38,681 bases of DNA from Opitutaceae bacterium (GTDB lineage Bacteria > Verrucomicrobiota > Verrucomicrobiia > Opitutales > Opitutaceae). Positions 1-9,167 of this stretch are shown here, piece after piece (the stretch's first letter is position 1; each line of letters starts with the position of its first letter). The stretch is taken from positions 1-38,681 of the forward strand of contig JAGOJU010000032.1 in NCBI GenBank assembly GCA_017994935.1, written 5' to 3'. A program made the translations under genes and the position numbers. The notes beneath the pieces are model-generated. The model was not told the origin of the DNA. It was given only the letters and a program-made list of their open reading frames with translations, and made no database searches.

Positions 1-302
1 TACTGGGAGCGTATCGGAGCGGAATACATGGGTAGGGAGGGTTGAGGGGGGCTTGGAATTGCGCAACTAGCCATTCTTCCAAGGGGAAGAGGCTGACCAT
101 GGAGCGACCGACGGTGTGAGATAAGTTTCCAATACGTCAAGAAGTCAATGTTGCCATATGCGCCACGGCGGGGAACTTGGTGGCGAGAGTCGTTGGAAAC
201 TCCCCCTCGGGCAGCACTGAATTGATAGTTGGCGAAAGCAACTTCGTACTCATTCAAAATGTTCGTAATGTTGAGTCCATAGCGGGCTCTCAGACGCCCG
301 GG
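1..302. other. No gene recognised; left flank of IS remnant
   Basis: I see no supported gene here. A frame open from about 177 runs into the transposase fragment, but its first 42 codons do not resemble an IS3 transposase. The IS copy therefore appears cut on its left side, and this stretch may be older intergenic DNA or debris of another element. Confidence 0.4.
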
Positions 303-425
303 CTTGCCGTCTTCGACTATATCGAGACCTTCTACAACCCGACGAGGCGCCACAGCTCCCTCGGCTATCTCTCCCCCGTGGCTTTCGAAAAGAAACATCA
401 ATCCAACAACATCAATGCCGCCTAA
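303..425 (+). pseudogene. IS3-family transposase, C-terminal fragment
   Basis: About 40 codons encode the end of an IS3-family (OrfB, DDE) transposase. The run VFDYIETFYNPTRRHSSLGY followed by LSPVAFE is the hallmark C-terminus of these integrases, just after the catalytic Glu. Everything upstream (the DDE core and OrfA) is missing, so the fragment cannot transpose. The stop codon lies 6 nt before a terminal-repeat-like sequence, as at the right end of an intact IS3 element. Confidence 0.8.
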
Positions 426-430
426 TTTTG

Positions 431-455
431 TGTCCACTTTTTCGAGGCAAGCCCA
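431..455 (+). repeat. Putative right terminal inverted repeat of the IS3 remnant
   Basis: The segment starts TGTCCACTTTTTCGAGGC and ends AAGCCCA. It has the character of IS51/IS407-group IS3 termini and sits directly behind the transposase stop codon. The left partner is not in the window. The following gene starts 15 bp further on, so the insertion probably displaced that gene's native promoter. Confidence 0.55.
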
Positions 456-470
456 ATCCTCCCTTTCACC

Positions 471-1556
471 ATGAAAAGCCCCGTCAATGTCGGCCTCATC
501 GGCTCCCAATTCATTGCTGCCATCCACGCAGAGGCACTCAAGGCGTGCCCTCACGCCCGCCTGGCTGCCGTCGCGTCACCCACGCAGGGAAACGCGGCGG
601 CATTTGCCCGGCGCCACGGAATCCCGCACGCCTTCACGGACTACCGTCAGCTGCTCGCACTTCCTGAAATCCAGATGGTTGTCATCGGCATTCCCAATCA
701 CCTGCACTGCCAGGTCGTTGTGGACGCAGCCGAAGCCGGCAAACATATCGTCATCGAGAAGCCTCTTTGCCTGAACCTTGCCGAGGCCGACCGCATGATC
801 TCGGTCTGCCGGGCGCGCGGTGTGAAACTCATGTATGCGGAGGAACTTTGCTTCGCACCGAAGTATGTGCGACTCAAACAGCTCCTCGATTCCGGAGCAC
901 TGGGCCGCCCGACCCTGATCAAGCAGGCCGAGAAACACGATGGACCGCACGCTGCGCACTTCTGGGATGTCGAACGTTCCGGCGGTGGTGTCACGATGGA
1001 CATGGGCTGCCATTCGATTGAATTCTTCCGCTGGATGCTGGGCCGGGGTCCCGTAAAATCCGTTTACGCCCAGATGAACACCTCGGTGCACGGCGCAAAG
1101 ACGCGGGGCGATGACAATGCGATCATCCTGCTGGAATTCGCCAATGGTGTCGTCTGCATGGCGGAGCAGAGCTGGACAAAACTCGGCGGCATGGACGATC
1201 GCGCGGAGGTTTACGGCACCGAAGGCGTGGCCTATGCCGACCTGCTGCGCGGCAATGCAATCGAGACCTACAGCGCAGGCGGCTACGAGTACGCCGTGGA
1301 GAAGGCGGGCTCCACGAAGGGTTGGAGTTTCACGATCTATGAAGAGGCATGGAACTACGGTTTCCATGGCGAGATGGCCCATTTCGTCGATTGCGTTCAG
1401 AACGATCGCCAGCCGCTTGTCACCGGTGAGGACGGTCGCGCCGTTCTCGAAATCATTTTCGCCGCCTACGAATCCGCGCGGACAGGCCGCAAGGTCGAAC
1501 TGCCTTTCCACACAACCGCCAAGCGGCCGATCGATCTGTGGCGGCCCGCCACGTGA
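471..1556 (+). CDS. Gfo/Idh/MocA family NAD(P)-dependent oxidoreductase
   Basis: A 361-residue cytoplasmic dehydrogenase of the family acting on sugars, inositols or their derivatives. The N-terminal Rossmann strand VNVGLIGSQFIAAIHAEAL (residues 5-23) binds NAD(P). The catalytic EKP motif is at residues 96-98, and the second motif with Asp177 and His181 (MDMGCHSIEFF) completes the usual active site. Length is normal and there is no signal peptide, so it is cytosolic rather than the Tat-exported subgroup. The ATG at 471 puts the Rossmann strand at the very N-terminus. It lies just behind an IS3 end and upstream of sugar-related secreted enzymes. The substrate cannot be deduced. Family confidence is high. 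Confidence 0.9.
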   Translation: MKSPVNVGLIGSQFIAAIHAEALKACPHARLAAVASPTQGNAAAFARRHGIPHAFTDYRQLLALPEIQMVVIGIPNHLHCQVVVDAAEAGKHIVIEKPLCLNLAEADRMISVCRARGVKLMYAEELCFAPKYVRLKQLLDSGALGRPTLIKQAEKHDGPHAAHFWDVERSGGGVTMDMGCHSIEFFRWMLGRGPVKSVYAQMNTSVHGAKTRGDDNAIILLEFANGVVCMAEQSWTKLGGMDDRAEVYGTEGVAYADLLRGNAIETYSAGGYEYAVEKAGSTKGWSFTIYEEAWNYGFHGEMAHFVDCVQNDRQPLVTGEDGRAVLEIIFAAYESARTGRKVELPFHTTAKRPIDLWRPAT

Positions 1557-1684
1557 CGCGGCTTTTCCCGTGGCTCCGGGATCTTTGCGCATTTATCCAG
1601 CTCCCGAATGATGGCTGAGAACTCCACATACTGCCGAAATAGAATCGGGAGCTGGAGGTTTCCGGTACGGTCAGGAGTCATACA

Positions 1685-1715
1685 GGGCACGACGAAGCGT
1701 GCCCCTCCCATTTTT
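1685..1715 (+). terminator. Hairpin plus T-run (terminator or REP-like unit)
   Basis: A perfect 7-bp stem GGGCACG (1685-1691) / CGTGCCC (1698-1704) with loop ACGAAG is followed by CTCCCATTTTT. It lies in the 255-bp gap between the oxidoreductase and the SGNH hydrolase. It could end transcription of the former. It could also be a dispersed intergenic repeat, because the arms and loop have a REP-like look. The T-run is 7 nt from the stem, which weakens the terminator reading. Confidence 0.45.
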
Positions 1716-1811
1716 GGTATTGTCGAATACTTCGGTTTCTGACGTTCGCCCAGCTTGACCGTTGCACCCCGCACAGATTTCAATCTCGTGGGTCCCCAGC
1801 GCGCAAATCCC

Positions 1812-2909
1812 ATGAACCGCCTGATATTCCTCCTCGCTGCCTGCTTCCCGTTGTCCGTCGTTTCCGCATTTGCGGTGCACGTGCAGCCAAATGATCCAAG
1901 AATCGAATGGACGGGTGCTCCGTTTGCGAAGGCGGGCCCCGATCTCGTCGAGTTTCGCCGCTTCTCCGATGACTGCCTCGCAAACGCGAAAGCGTTCCTT
2001 CGGGAGAGCAAGGCAACAACGACAACGGGAGTCGTCATCCGGTTCACGACCACGAGCGCCCGGGTGACCGCGAGTTTCCGCGTGCTGGCGGGCGACAACC
2101 GCGGATCGTGGTTCGGCATCCATCAAAACGGCGTGCGGACTGCGGAAATGAAAATCGACAAGTCCAAGAGTACCTTTGGGCTCGACCTCGTTTCAGTCGC
2201 CGCGGGCTCCCCGGTGACTTTCGAAATCGTGATGCCAATTTTCTCGAACTGCGGGCTCACGGGACTGGACCTTTCCGACGGCACCCTGCTCCGGAATCCG
2301 GAACTGAACCGTCCGGTCTATGCGGCCATGGGCGACTCCATCACCCACGGCACGGGACAGGACGCGACATGGCAGACCTATGCGTGGATCGTGGCACAGG
2401 AAAAGGGATGGACTCTCGAGAATCTTGCGGTCGGAGGCAGCCGGGTGACACCTCCCATCGGCGATGACATCGCGGGCAGGAGGATCGACGTCATCAGCAT
2501 CCTGATCGGCTACAACGACTGGAACATCGTCAATGACCCGGCCGTTTACCGGACAAACTACGAATCGCTTCTCGAAAAAATCCGGCAGCACCAGCCGCAG
2601 GCTGCCATTCTCTGCATCACCCCGCTCTACTCCACCAAGAGCAAACCCTCAGGGCCCGGAGTCACCGAAAACCTCGATCCCTATCGCGAGATTGTCCGGT
2701 CACTTGTCCGAGCCCGCGCAGCACATGGCGACGACCGGATTTTTCTGATAGAGGGATTGTCCGTGTCCGACGCCGCAGACGTCCCCAAGGATGGCGTCCA
2801 CCTGTCCATCCCCGGCGCCGGGCGCGTTGCAGAGAGGCTTTGCGGAGCAATCGAGAAACTCGATCTCAAGATTGGCAAGCGACACCGCACTGCGAGCGTC
2901 ACCCACTGA
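1812..2909 (+). CDS. Secreted SGNH/GDSL-family hydrolase
   Basis: A 365-residue exported esterase or deacetylase. The chosen ATG begins a clear signal peptide (MNRLIFLLAACFPLSVVSAFA). A longer frame opening at 1755 would bury it. An N-terminal beta-rich region (about 25-165) precedes the SGNH domain, as in CE2/CE3-like carbohydrate esterases. Block I GDSI gives nucleophile Ser176; block II has Gly209 (AVGGSR); block III is GYND (Asn235); block V is KDGVH, giving Asp327 and His330. All four blocks are present, so it should be active in the periplasm or outside. It converges with the epimerase gene. Deacetylation of plant or algal polysaccharide is a plausible inference from the neighbours, not shown. 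Confidence 0.85.
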   Translation: MNRLIFLLAACFPLSVVSAFAVHVQPNDPRIEWTGAPFAKAGPDLVEFRRFSDDCLANAKAFLRESKATTTTGVVIRFTTTSARVTASFRVLAGDNRGSWFGIHQNGVRTAEMKIDKSKSTFGLDLVSVAAGSPVTFEIVMPIFSNCGLTGLDLSDGTLLRNPELNRPVYAAMGDSITHGTGQDATWQTYAWIVAQEKGWTLENLAVGGSRVTPPIGDDIAGRRIDVISILIGYNDWNIVNDPAVYRTNYESLLEKIRQHQPQAAILCITPLYSTKSKPSGPGVTENLDPYREIVRSLVRARAAHGDDRIFLIEGLSVSDAADVPKDGVHLSIPGAGRVAERLCGAIEKLDLKIGKRHRTASVTH

Positions 2910-2968
2910 CCCCACATCCCCGGCCGGATTGCGTCAGGGGAATTGTCCCCGGATCCTGCGCACCCAGC

Positions 2969-4111
2969 CTACTCGACGGAAAACCTGTAGATCGTCGACG
3001 TCTGATAACGCGAACCCGGTCGCAGGATCGTCGACGGGAAATTCGGCTGGTTGGGTGAATCCGGAGCGTGCTGCGTTTCGAGACACAGCCCGCCGCGATG
3101 CACGTACGCTGCGCCGGACTTTCCGACATGGGAGCCGTTGAGATGATTTCCGCTGTAGAACTGGATGGCCGGTTCCTCTGTCCAAACTTCCATGACTCGC
3201 CCCGAGCGCGGTTCGAAGACTTTTGCCGCAGGCCTCATTTCTCCGGGTTTCCCGTCGATCACCCAGTTGAAATCGTAACCGATGCCGAGCGCGAGCTGCG
3301 GATGTTTTGCCTCGATGCGCTCGCCGATGGTGTGGGGAGTCGTGAAATCCATCGGAGTGCCGGCAACGGGCTCCAGTGAACCTGTCGGTATGAGCCCGGC
3401 GTTCACCGGCGTGTAGTGCGTCGCCTGCAAGGTGAGCACGTGGTCGAGAATGTCACCCCGCCCTTCACCCTTGAGATTGAAATACGAATGCTGGGTGAGA
3501 TTAACGGGCGTGGCCTTGTCGGTGGTCGCGGAATACTCGATCCTCAAGGAATTGTCGTTCCCCAGCCAGTAGTGCACCGTGACATCGAGGTTGCCCGGGT
3601 ACCCCTCTTCCCCATCCCGGCTGAGGTAGCGCAATTTGAGACCGGGCGTGTCATTGGTGAGCAGCGGCTCGGCCTGCCAGAGGACCTTGTCGAAGCCGCG
3701 TCTGCCGCCGTGGAGGTGACAGGGAATCCCGCCGGGCTGGTTGTTGGTCACCAGCGAATAGGTCTGTCCATCGAGATTGAACCTGCCGCCGGCGATGCGA
3801 TTTCCATAGCGGCCCACGATCGCTCCGAAGTAGGGGGAGGCGCGCACATATTCCTGCACCGAGTTGTACCCGAGCACCACGTCGTCGAGATTCCCGGTGC
3901 GATCCGGGACAAGCAGCCGGACGACAATGCCTCCGTAATTGGTGATGTCCGCGCGAACACCATTGGCGTTGACCAAGGTGTACACGGCGCTTTCCCGACC
4001 GTCGTCAAGTTTGCCGAAAGATTTCATGGTGACCGAGGATGCGGTTAGAGAAAGGGCGGCAACAGGCATGAGGGCAACGCAGGCGACAAAGACGTGAAGG
4101 AGATTTCGCAT
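2969..4111 (-). CDS. Aldose 1-epimerase (GalM family), exported
   Basis: A 380-residue mutarotase that interconverts alpha and beta anomers of aldoses. Motifs in order: NRIAGGRF (104-111), catalytic HLHGGRRGFDKVLW (His134), TQHSYFNL (second His, 208), and a C-terminal ETQHAPDSPNQPNFP block with the catalytic Glu. The ATG at 4111 was chosen because it starts a hydrophobic signal sequence (MRNLLHVFVACVALMPVAALS). A longer frame reads through the upstream intergenic sequence. The signal peptide indicates a periplasmic enzyme, as seen in many glycan-degrading bacteria. It starts 64 nt behind the esterase on the same strand and is probably co-transcribed with it. Confidence 0.92.
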   Translation of the reverse strand: MRNLLHVFVACVALMPVAALSLTASSVTMKSFGKLDDGRESAVYTLVNANGVRADITNYGGIVVRLLVPDRTGNLDDVVLGYNSVQEYVRASPYFGAIVGRYGNRIAGGRFNLDGQTYSLVTNNQPGGIPCHLHGGRRGFDKVLWQAEPLLTNDTPGLKLRYLSRDGEEGYPGNLDVTVHYWLGNDNSLRIEYSATTDKATPVNLTQHSYFNLKGEGRGDILDHVLTLQATHYTPVNAGLIPTGSLEPVAGTPMDFTTPHTIGERIEAKHPQLALGIGYDFNWVIDGKPGEMRPAAKVFEPRSGRVMEVWTEEPAIQFYSGNHLNGSHVGKSGAAYVHRGGLCLETQHAPDSPNQPNFPSTILRPGSRYQTSTIYRFSVE

Positions 4112-4175
4112 TGTACAGAGAGAGTTCGGCCAGGGGCAGCATGCACGATGCGCCGGCGTTTCCACCCCCGGCAAC

Positions 4176-5072
4176 TCATTTGGAATGCGAGAGGAACCAA
4201 TCATAGAGATCCCGGCCCGCATAGACCCGCCGCCAGACATCATGCCCCATGTCGGCCTCGATGGTGAAGCGCACATCCTTGTGGCCGAGTTTCTCGAGCG
4301 CGTTCAGCGCCGGATAGAAATAGGCAAGCTTCACGGTTGCATCCCGGCCACCCGCGAAGACCCACAGGGGCATCTTTACGAGGGACGGTGCCATATCGAT
4401 CATGCCAAATCCTGCAACGGGAGCGATTGCTGCAAAACGATCCGGATGCTCGGAAGCCAAAATCCAGGTCCCAAATCCACCCATGCTGATTCCGGTGAGA
4501 TAGACCCGACTGGGATCGCCCCTGTACTTGGCTATCACGTGGTCCAGATTCCCCATCACCTCATTGGCAAGCAGGCTCCAGCCCCTGCGCACCGCCAGTG
4601 GATTGCCCGGCACCTTGAGAAAATCTTCCGACAACTGTCCCTGCATGGGGTCCTTCCCGGTATAGTGGGAAGGGTACGGATGGCGGCCGGACGCAAGGCG
4701 CCGCGGGATATCGGCGGGCTTGCGGTACTTGATGTAGTTCACCTCGCCCTGGTCCTCCATCGGCATTTGCGGTGAAAGGATGATGAAGGGAAGATCGCGA
4801 CGCTGGCACCATGCTTCGAAGAGCGGCCCATGGTTCAACAGGTAGTCGAGTTCACCTTTCCCGTCGCCCCGCTCGCCATTCCCGTGAAGGAAAAGGATCA
4901 CGGGCCACTTGTCCCGTTCGTCAAAATTCGGTGGCAGGTACAGGAGGTAGCCTCTTTCGGCGTTGAGTGCATTGCTGTGGTAGGTGGGACGAAGAAGCTG
5001 CGGCTCAGGGGACGCAGTGGCTGCATTCAAGGCAAGCAGCAGAGACAGGAGGGAGAAGGTGATGGGTTTCAT
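4176..5072 (-). CDS. Exported alpha/beta-hydrolase (prolyl oligopeptidase/esterase-like)
   Basis: A 298-residue secreted serine hydrolase of the dienelactone/PHB-depolymerase-like type. A signal peptide covers residues 1-20. The oxyanion segment is LFLHGNGERGDG (61-72), the nucleophile elbow GISMGG gives Ser196, and Asp244 (GGRDATV) with His277 (MGHDVW) complete the triad. A 60-70-residue insert (about 108-175) sits between the oxyanion strand and the elbow and probably forms a lid. It is first in a two-gene minus-strand unit with the aldose epimerase and divergent from trxB. Removal of acyl or feruloyl groups from polysaccharides is a guess from context; the fold and triad are well supported. 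Confidence 0.85.
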   Translation of the reverse strand: MKPITFSLLSLLLALNAATASPEPQLLRPTYHSNALNAERGYLLYLPPNFDERDKWPVILFLHGNGERGDGKGELDYLLNHGPLFEAWCQRRDLPFIILSPQMPMEDQGEVNYIKYRKPADIPRRLASGRHPYPSHYTGKDPMQGQLSEDFLKVPGNPLAVRRGWSLLANEVMGNLDHVIAKYRGDPSRVYLTGISMGGFGTWILASEHPDRFAAIAPVAGFGMIDMAPSLVKMPLWVFAGGRDATVKLAYFYPALNALEKLGHKDVRFTIEADMGHDVWRRVYAGRDLYDWFLSHSK

Positions 5073-5113
5073 CGCAAGAGAATCGAGTCACCCCGATCCA
5101 ATGCCGCGGGGGT

Positions 5114-5144
5114 GGAGGGCGAAGGGCGGAGGACGGAGGGCGAA
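5114..5144. repeat. Short purine-rich tandem repeat
   Basis: GGAGGGCGAA occurs at 5114-5123 and again at 5135-5144, separated by a related GGCGGAGGAC unit, giving a 21-bp period. It lies in the 211-bp divergent promoter region between the esterase and trxB. Function is unknown; it may be a low-complexity intergenic repeat. Confidence 0.4.
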
Positions 5145-5283
5145 CGTCTGAATGTGGCCCAGCTGTTACCAAGGCAATCGAAAGATTTCCACCCGTGGCA
5201 TGGCCTCATTCGGTTTGCGCTTCCGCGGTGCTTGCCTAAATCCATTGCTCACGCCGCACATCCACGCTCCAGAAGTTCAATCC

Positions 5284-6231
5284 ATGTCCTCCCAGACCAT
5301 CGAAAACGTCGTCATCATTGGCACCGGCTGCGCCGGTCTGACCGCCGCCATCTATACGGCGCGGGCGAACCTGAATCCGCTGGTGCTCGAAGGCACCGTG
5401 CCGGGTGGACAGCTGACGACCACAAGCGAGGTGGAGAATTTTCCCGGCTTTCCCGAGGGCGTCGATGGTTTCCAGCTGATGGACAACCTCCGCCAGCAGG
5501 CCACCCGGTTTGGTACCCGTTTTGAACAGGCAGTGGTCACCTCGGTCGACTTCAGTTCCTCTCCGCGCAGGATCATCTGCGGAGATCGTACCCTCTTCGC
5601 AAAGACGGTCATTGTTTCCACCGGCGCCTCGCCGCGCATGACCGGTATCCCCGGGGAAAAGGAACTCTACGGCGGCAAGGGCGTCACCACCTGCGCGACC
5701 TGCGACGGCGCCTTTTATCGCAATATGGACGTCGCCGTCATCGGGGGTGGCGACAGCGCGGCGGAAGAGGCGTTATTCCTCACACGCTTTGCCAGTAAGG
5801 TCTACCTGGTCCACAGGCGTGACACCCTGCGCGCCTCGAAAATCATGGCGGATCGCGCGACCTCCCATCCGAAGATCCATCCCGTCTGGGACTCCGTGCC
5901 GGTCGCCGTGGAAGGTGTTGGCGAGGGCGCGGTTTCGGGCCTGAAAGTCCGGAACGTCAAGACTGGCGCAGAATCCGTACTGCCGGTCAAAGGGGTGTTT
6001 GTCGCAATCGGCCATGTGCCGAATACGGCTCCGTTCACCCCTGCCCTTGAAACCGACGAAGGTGGCTATTTTGTGCCCCAGGCGGGATCTCAGGTAAAAA
6101 CCCGGGTTCCCGGCGTCTATGTGGCCGGCGACTGCGCCGATCACGTCTACCGCCAGGCCATCACTGCTGCAGGTATGGGTTGCCAGGCGGCGATCGATGC
6201 CGAACGCTGGCTCGCCGAGCACGGGGCGTAA
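5284..6231 (+). CDS. trxB: Thioredoxin-disulfide reductase
   Basis: A 315-residue flavoprotein that transfers electrons from NADPH through FAD and a redox disulfide to thioredoxin in the cytoplasm. The FAD-binding GTGCAG is at residues 13-18, the redox-active CATC at 137-140 ([13 protein letters not shown]), then the NADPH-binding GGGDSA and the C-terminal FAD-binding [10 protein letters not shown]. Length is exactly typical. The ATG at 5284 places the FAD motif near the N-terminus; a longer upstream frame has no family sequence. The downstream neighbour is a Fur/PerR-like regulator and then suf genes, so this is a redox-themed neighbourhood. Confidence 0.97.
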   Translation: MSSQTIENVVIIGTGCAGLTAAIYTARANLNPLVLEGTVPGGQLTTTSEVENFPGFPEGVDGFQLMDNLRQQATRFGTRFEQAVVTSVDFSSSPRRIICGDRTLFAKTVIVSTGASPRMTGIPGEKELYGGKGVTTCATCDGAFYRNMDVAVIGGGDSAAEEALFLTRFASKVYLVHRRDTLRASKIMADRATSHPKIHPVWDSVPVAVEGVGEGAVSGLKVRNVKTGAESVLPVKGVFVAIGHVPNTAPFTPALETDEGGYFVPQAGSQVKTRVPGVYVAGDCADHVYRQAITAAGMGCQAAIDAERWLAEHGA

Positions 6232-6329
6232 GATCGCCCCGTAGGCATAAAAGTCAGTAATCAATTATCAATCTGCTTCTTACAAGTGGCAGAAACTGAA
6301 GTAGTGACTCCTCCGGAAGTCTCTCTTAC

Positions 6330-6344
6330 TTAGAATTATTCTAA
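6330..6344 (+). promoter_or_regulatory. PerR/Fur-type 7-1-7 operator
   Basis: TTAGAATTATTCTAA is a perfect 7-1-7 inverted repeat. It differs from the Bacillus Per-box consensus TTATAATNATTATAA at only the two symmetric fourth positions. It is centred about 57 bp upstream of the regulator's ATG, in an AT-rich stretch unlike its surroundings. This suggests autoregulation by the encoded Fur-family protein, and perhaps control of read-through into suf. Confidence 0.75.
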
Positions 6345-6393
6345 TTATTGCTTGCAACTTAGACCCAGTCTCATCCATTGCTGGCATCACCTT

Positions 6394-6852
6394 ATGATTC
6401 CATTGGCGCAAGTTACCTCAGACGCACTGTCCCAGAGGCTCGGGGAGAGTGGTCTTCGCAGCACGCCTCAACGGGAGATCGTCTACGATATCCTGATCAA
6501 ACGTCGCGATCACCCCACTGCCGATGAGGTTTTCGCCCGGGTAAAGGCGGATCTGCCGACGATTTCCCTGGCGACGGTCTACAACTGCCTGGAGGCCCTG
6601 GTGCAATGCAACCTGATCCGGCAGGTCAATTTCGACCGCGGTCCGACCCGGTACTGTCCAAACCTGCATCCCCACGCCCATTTTCACGACGAAGTCACCG
6701 GATCCACCTATGACATCGATCTCCCCCCCGGGATCGTCGAGCAGCTGAAGGCTCATCTGCCGGACGGCTACGCGGTATCAGACGTGGAAATCATGTTCAG
6801 GGGAAAAACCCGCGAGCGCCGCGTTGCCGCTTCCGAACACCCTGTCCGCTGA
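6394..6852 (+). CDS. Fur/PerR-family transcriptional regulator lacking the CxxC zinc site
   Basis: A 152-residue metal-dependent repressor. The winged helix runs from [14 protein letters not shown] through HPTADEVF to [13 protein letters not shown], the normal recognition-helix sequence. Aligned by eye to PerR, the regulatory metal ligands are largely kept: His of HPTAD, the HAH pair in [12 protein letters not shown], and the Asp in YDIDLPP. Both structural CxxC pairs are absent: the place of CENC is HDEVT, and no second pair is seen at the C-terminus. The ATG at 6394 fits the family N-terminus; a TTG at 6352 is possible. It starts 49 bp behind a 7-1-7 box and 34 bp before sufC. Whether it senses peroxide, iron or something else is open. 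Confidence 0.85.
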   Translation: MIPLAQVTSDALSQRLGESGLRSTPQREIVYDILIKRRDHPTADEVFARVKADLPTISLATVYNCLEALVQCNLIRQVNFDRGPTRYCPNLHPHAHFHDEVTGSTYDIDLPPGIVEQLKAHLPDGYAVSDVEIMFRGKTRERRVAASEHPVR

Positions 6853-6886
6853 GCCGCCCCTTTTCACACACCATTTTACGTTTCAC

Positions 6887-7642
6887 ATGTCCTCACTCGA
6901 AATCCGCGATCTTCACGTAGCCATCGGCGATAAGCCCATCGTCAAGGGTCTTTCGCTGACCATCAATCCCGGCGAGGTCCATGCCATCATGGGACCCAAT
7001 GGCACGGGCAAGTCGACCCTCGCGAAGGCGATTGCTGGTCATCCCGACTACACGATCACGCAGGGCGACGTCCTTCTCGGCGGCAAATCGATCCTCGAAC
7101 AGGAGCCGGATGAACGCGCGCGCGCAGGCATCTTCCTCGCCTTCCAATACCCTTCCGAAATCCCTGGCGTTTCCATCGCCAACTTCCTCCGTGCGGCCGT
7201 CCAGGCCCGCATGGGCGAAGGCGAGGAGCTGGATGCCACCGCGTACTACAAGCGGCTCTACCAGAAGATGGACCTGCTCAAGATCGACCGGAAGTTCACC
7301 TCACGCTCGGTCAATGAAGGTTTCTCCGGCGGCGAAAAGAAGCGCTGCGAGATCCTGCAGATGGCCATGCTCGAGCCCCGGTTCGCATTGATGGATGAGA
7401 CCGATTCCGGCCTCGACATCGACGCCCTGCGCATCGTCGCCGAGGGCGTCAATACGCTCCGCGGCCCGGGACTCGGCGTCATGCTCATCACCCACTACCA
7501 GCGGCTTTTGGAATACATCGTCCCGGATTTCGTGCACGTCATGTACGACGGACGCATCGTGAAGAGCGGCGACAAGTCACTCGCACTCGAACTCGAAACC
7601 CGCGGCTACGACTGGGTCAAACAGGAGCTGGTCACCGCCTGA
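6887..7642 (+). CDS. sufC: Fe-S cluster assembly ATPase SufC
   Basis: A 251-residue ABC-type ATPase that drives the SufB-SufC-SufD scaffold in cytoplasmic Fe-S cluster assembly. Walker [10 protein letters not shown] is at about residues 34-42, the signature [11 protein letters not shown] and Walker [13 protein letters not shown] follow, and the H-loop is ITHY. The SufC-specific [19 protein letters not shown] run separates it from transporter ATPases. The ATG at 6887 matches the family start (MSSLEIRDL). It is first in sufC-sufB-sufD-sufT. Confidence 0.97.
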   Translation: MSSLEIRDLHVAIGDKPIVKGLSLTINPGEVHAIMGPNGTGKSTLAKAIAGHPDYTITQGDVLLGGKSILEQEPDERARAGIFLAFQYPSEIPGVSIANFLRAAVQARMGEGEELDATAYYKRLYQKMDLLKIDRKFTSRSVNEGFSGGEKKRCEILQMAMLEPRFALMDETDSGLDIDALRIVAEGVNTLRGPGLGVMLITHYQRLLEYIVPDFVHVMYDGRIVKSGDKSLALELETRGYDWVKQELVTA

Positions 7643-7709
7643 CCCCGTGGATCCGGCCAGCGGATCCGTCACTCTCGCAATTCCTGAATCCAATTCTATC
7701 CGGACTGCC

Positions 7710-9158
7710 ATGAAAACTCCCACCGACCTGGAAACCGAGGCCTCCGTTGACGTTGCCGAAAATCCGGCCCTCGGCATCGATCAGGCCGCAGGCGACTTCA
7801 GCTACGACGTGTCCTACCAGTACGACGCCGGCGTCGGCCTGAGTGAGAACACGGTGCGCTACATCAGCGCCGTGAAGAAGGAGGCTCCCTGGATCCTCGA
7901 TTTCCGCCTGGCTGCGCTGAAGACCTTCCTCGCAAAGCCCCTGCCCACACACTGGGCAACGCGGGACCTCGAGAATGTGGAGTTCGACAAAATCCGCTAC
8001 TACCTCTCGCAGGGACAAAAGCCGAAGCGCACCTGGGATGAGGTTCCCGACGACATCAAAAAGACGTTCGAGCGCCTCGGTGTGCCCGAGCAGGAGCGCA
8101 AGTTCCTCGCCGGAGTGGAAGCACAGTTCGACAGCGAGGCGGCCTATTCGAACATCAAGGACATCGTCGCCAAGCAGGGGGTCATTTTCCTCAACTCCAC
8201 GGCAGCCCTGCGTGAGCATCCCGAGATCTTCCGCAAGTTCTTCGGCAAGGTCATTCCGACGGGTGACAACAAATTCTCCGCGCTGAACAGCGCCGTGTTT
8301 TCGGGCGGCTCCTTCATCTACGTGCCCAAGGGAGTGAAGGTCGCCCAGCCGCTTCAGGCCTACTTCCGCATCAATGCCGAGAATTTCGGGCAGTTCGAAC
8401 GCACCCTGATCATCGCCGATGAGGGCAGCGAAGTGACCTACATGGAGGGATGCACCGCGCCAAAATTCTCGACATCAACCCTGCACAGCGCGGTGGTCGA
8501 ACTGGTTGCCCTCAAGGGAGCGAAGATCCAATACATCACCGTCCAGAACTGGGCGCCCAATGTCTTCAACCTGGTGACCAAACGTGGGATCGCACACGAG
8601 GACGCCGAAATCAAGTGGATCGACTGCAACATCGGAAGCCGCCTGACCATGAAGTATCCAGGTGTCGTCCTCAAGGGTCGCAGGGCCCGCGGCGAAGTGA
8701 TCTCCATCGCACTTGCCAACGACGGCCAGCACCAGGACACCGGCGCGAAGATGATTCACGCCGCCGACGAGACCACCTCGACCATCATCTCAAAATCCAT
8801 CTCCGTCGGTCAGGGTCGCGCCACCTACCGCGGACAGGTCCACATGGGCAAGCATCTCAAGAACTGCAAGAACAACACCGAGTGCGACGCCCTGCTGATC
8901 AACACCAACAGCCGCACGGACACCTATCCTGCGATCACAGTCCGTGGCGACACCCACGCCGTGCAGCACGAGGCCAGCGTCTCAAAGGTGAACGAGGAGC
9001 AGATTTTCTACATGCAGCAGCGCGGCCTGACAGAGGCGCAGGCGATGAGCCTCGCCGTGAATGGATTCGTGAATGACCTGGTCCGACAGTTTCCGATGGA
9101 ATACAGCGTCGAGCTCAAGCGTCTCATCGACCTTGAAATGGAAGGTTCCGTCGGCTGA
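7710..9158 (+). CDS. sufB: Fe-S cluster scaffold protein SufB
   Basis: A 482-residue scaffold subunit on which nascent Fe-S clusters form. The beta-helix core includes [20 protein letters not shown] and YMEGCTAP. The C-terminus has [12 protein letters not shown] with the conserved functional Cys, then [22 protein letters not shown]. Length and order match SufB of other bacteria. The ATG at 7710 was chosen because the preceding open codons carry no family sequence. It lies 67 nt behind sufC and 9 nt before sufD. Confidence 0.97.
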   Translation: MKTPTDLETEASVDVAENPALGIDQAAGDFSYDVSYQYDAGVGLSENTVRYISAVKKEAPWILDFRLAALKTFLAKPLPTHWATRDLENVEFDKIRYYLSQGQKPKRTWDEVPDDIKKTFERLGVPEQERKFLAGVEAQFDSEAAYSNIKDIVAKQGVIFLNSTAALREHPEIFRKFFGKVIPTGDNKFSALNSAVFSGGSFIYVPKGVKVAQPLQAYFRINAENFGQFERTLIIADEGSEVTYMEGCTAPKFSTSTLHSAVVELVALKGAKIQYITVQNWAPNVFNLVTKRGIAHEDAEIKWIDCNIGSRLTMKYPGVVLKGRRARGEVISIALANDGQHQDTGAKMIHAADETTSTIISKSISVGQGRATYRGQVHMGKHLKNCKNNTECDALLINTNSRTDTYPAITVRGDTHAVQHEASVSKVNEEQIFYMQQRGLTEAQAMSLAVNGFVNDLVRQFPMEYSVELKRLIDLEMEGSVG

Positions 9159-9167
9159 GGCACACCC

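Noticed and set aside
576..1592. Long minus-strand open frame (338 codons) opposite the oxidoreductase
   Set aside because: It is the antisense shadow of a gene with clear family motifs in high-GC DNA; the product resembles no family.
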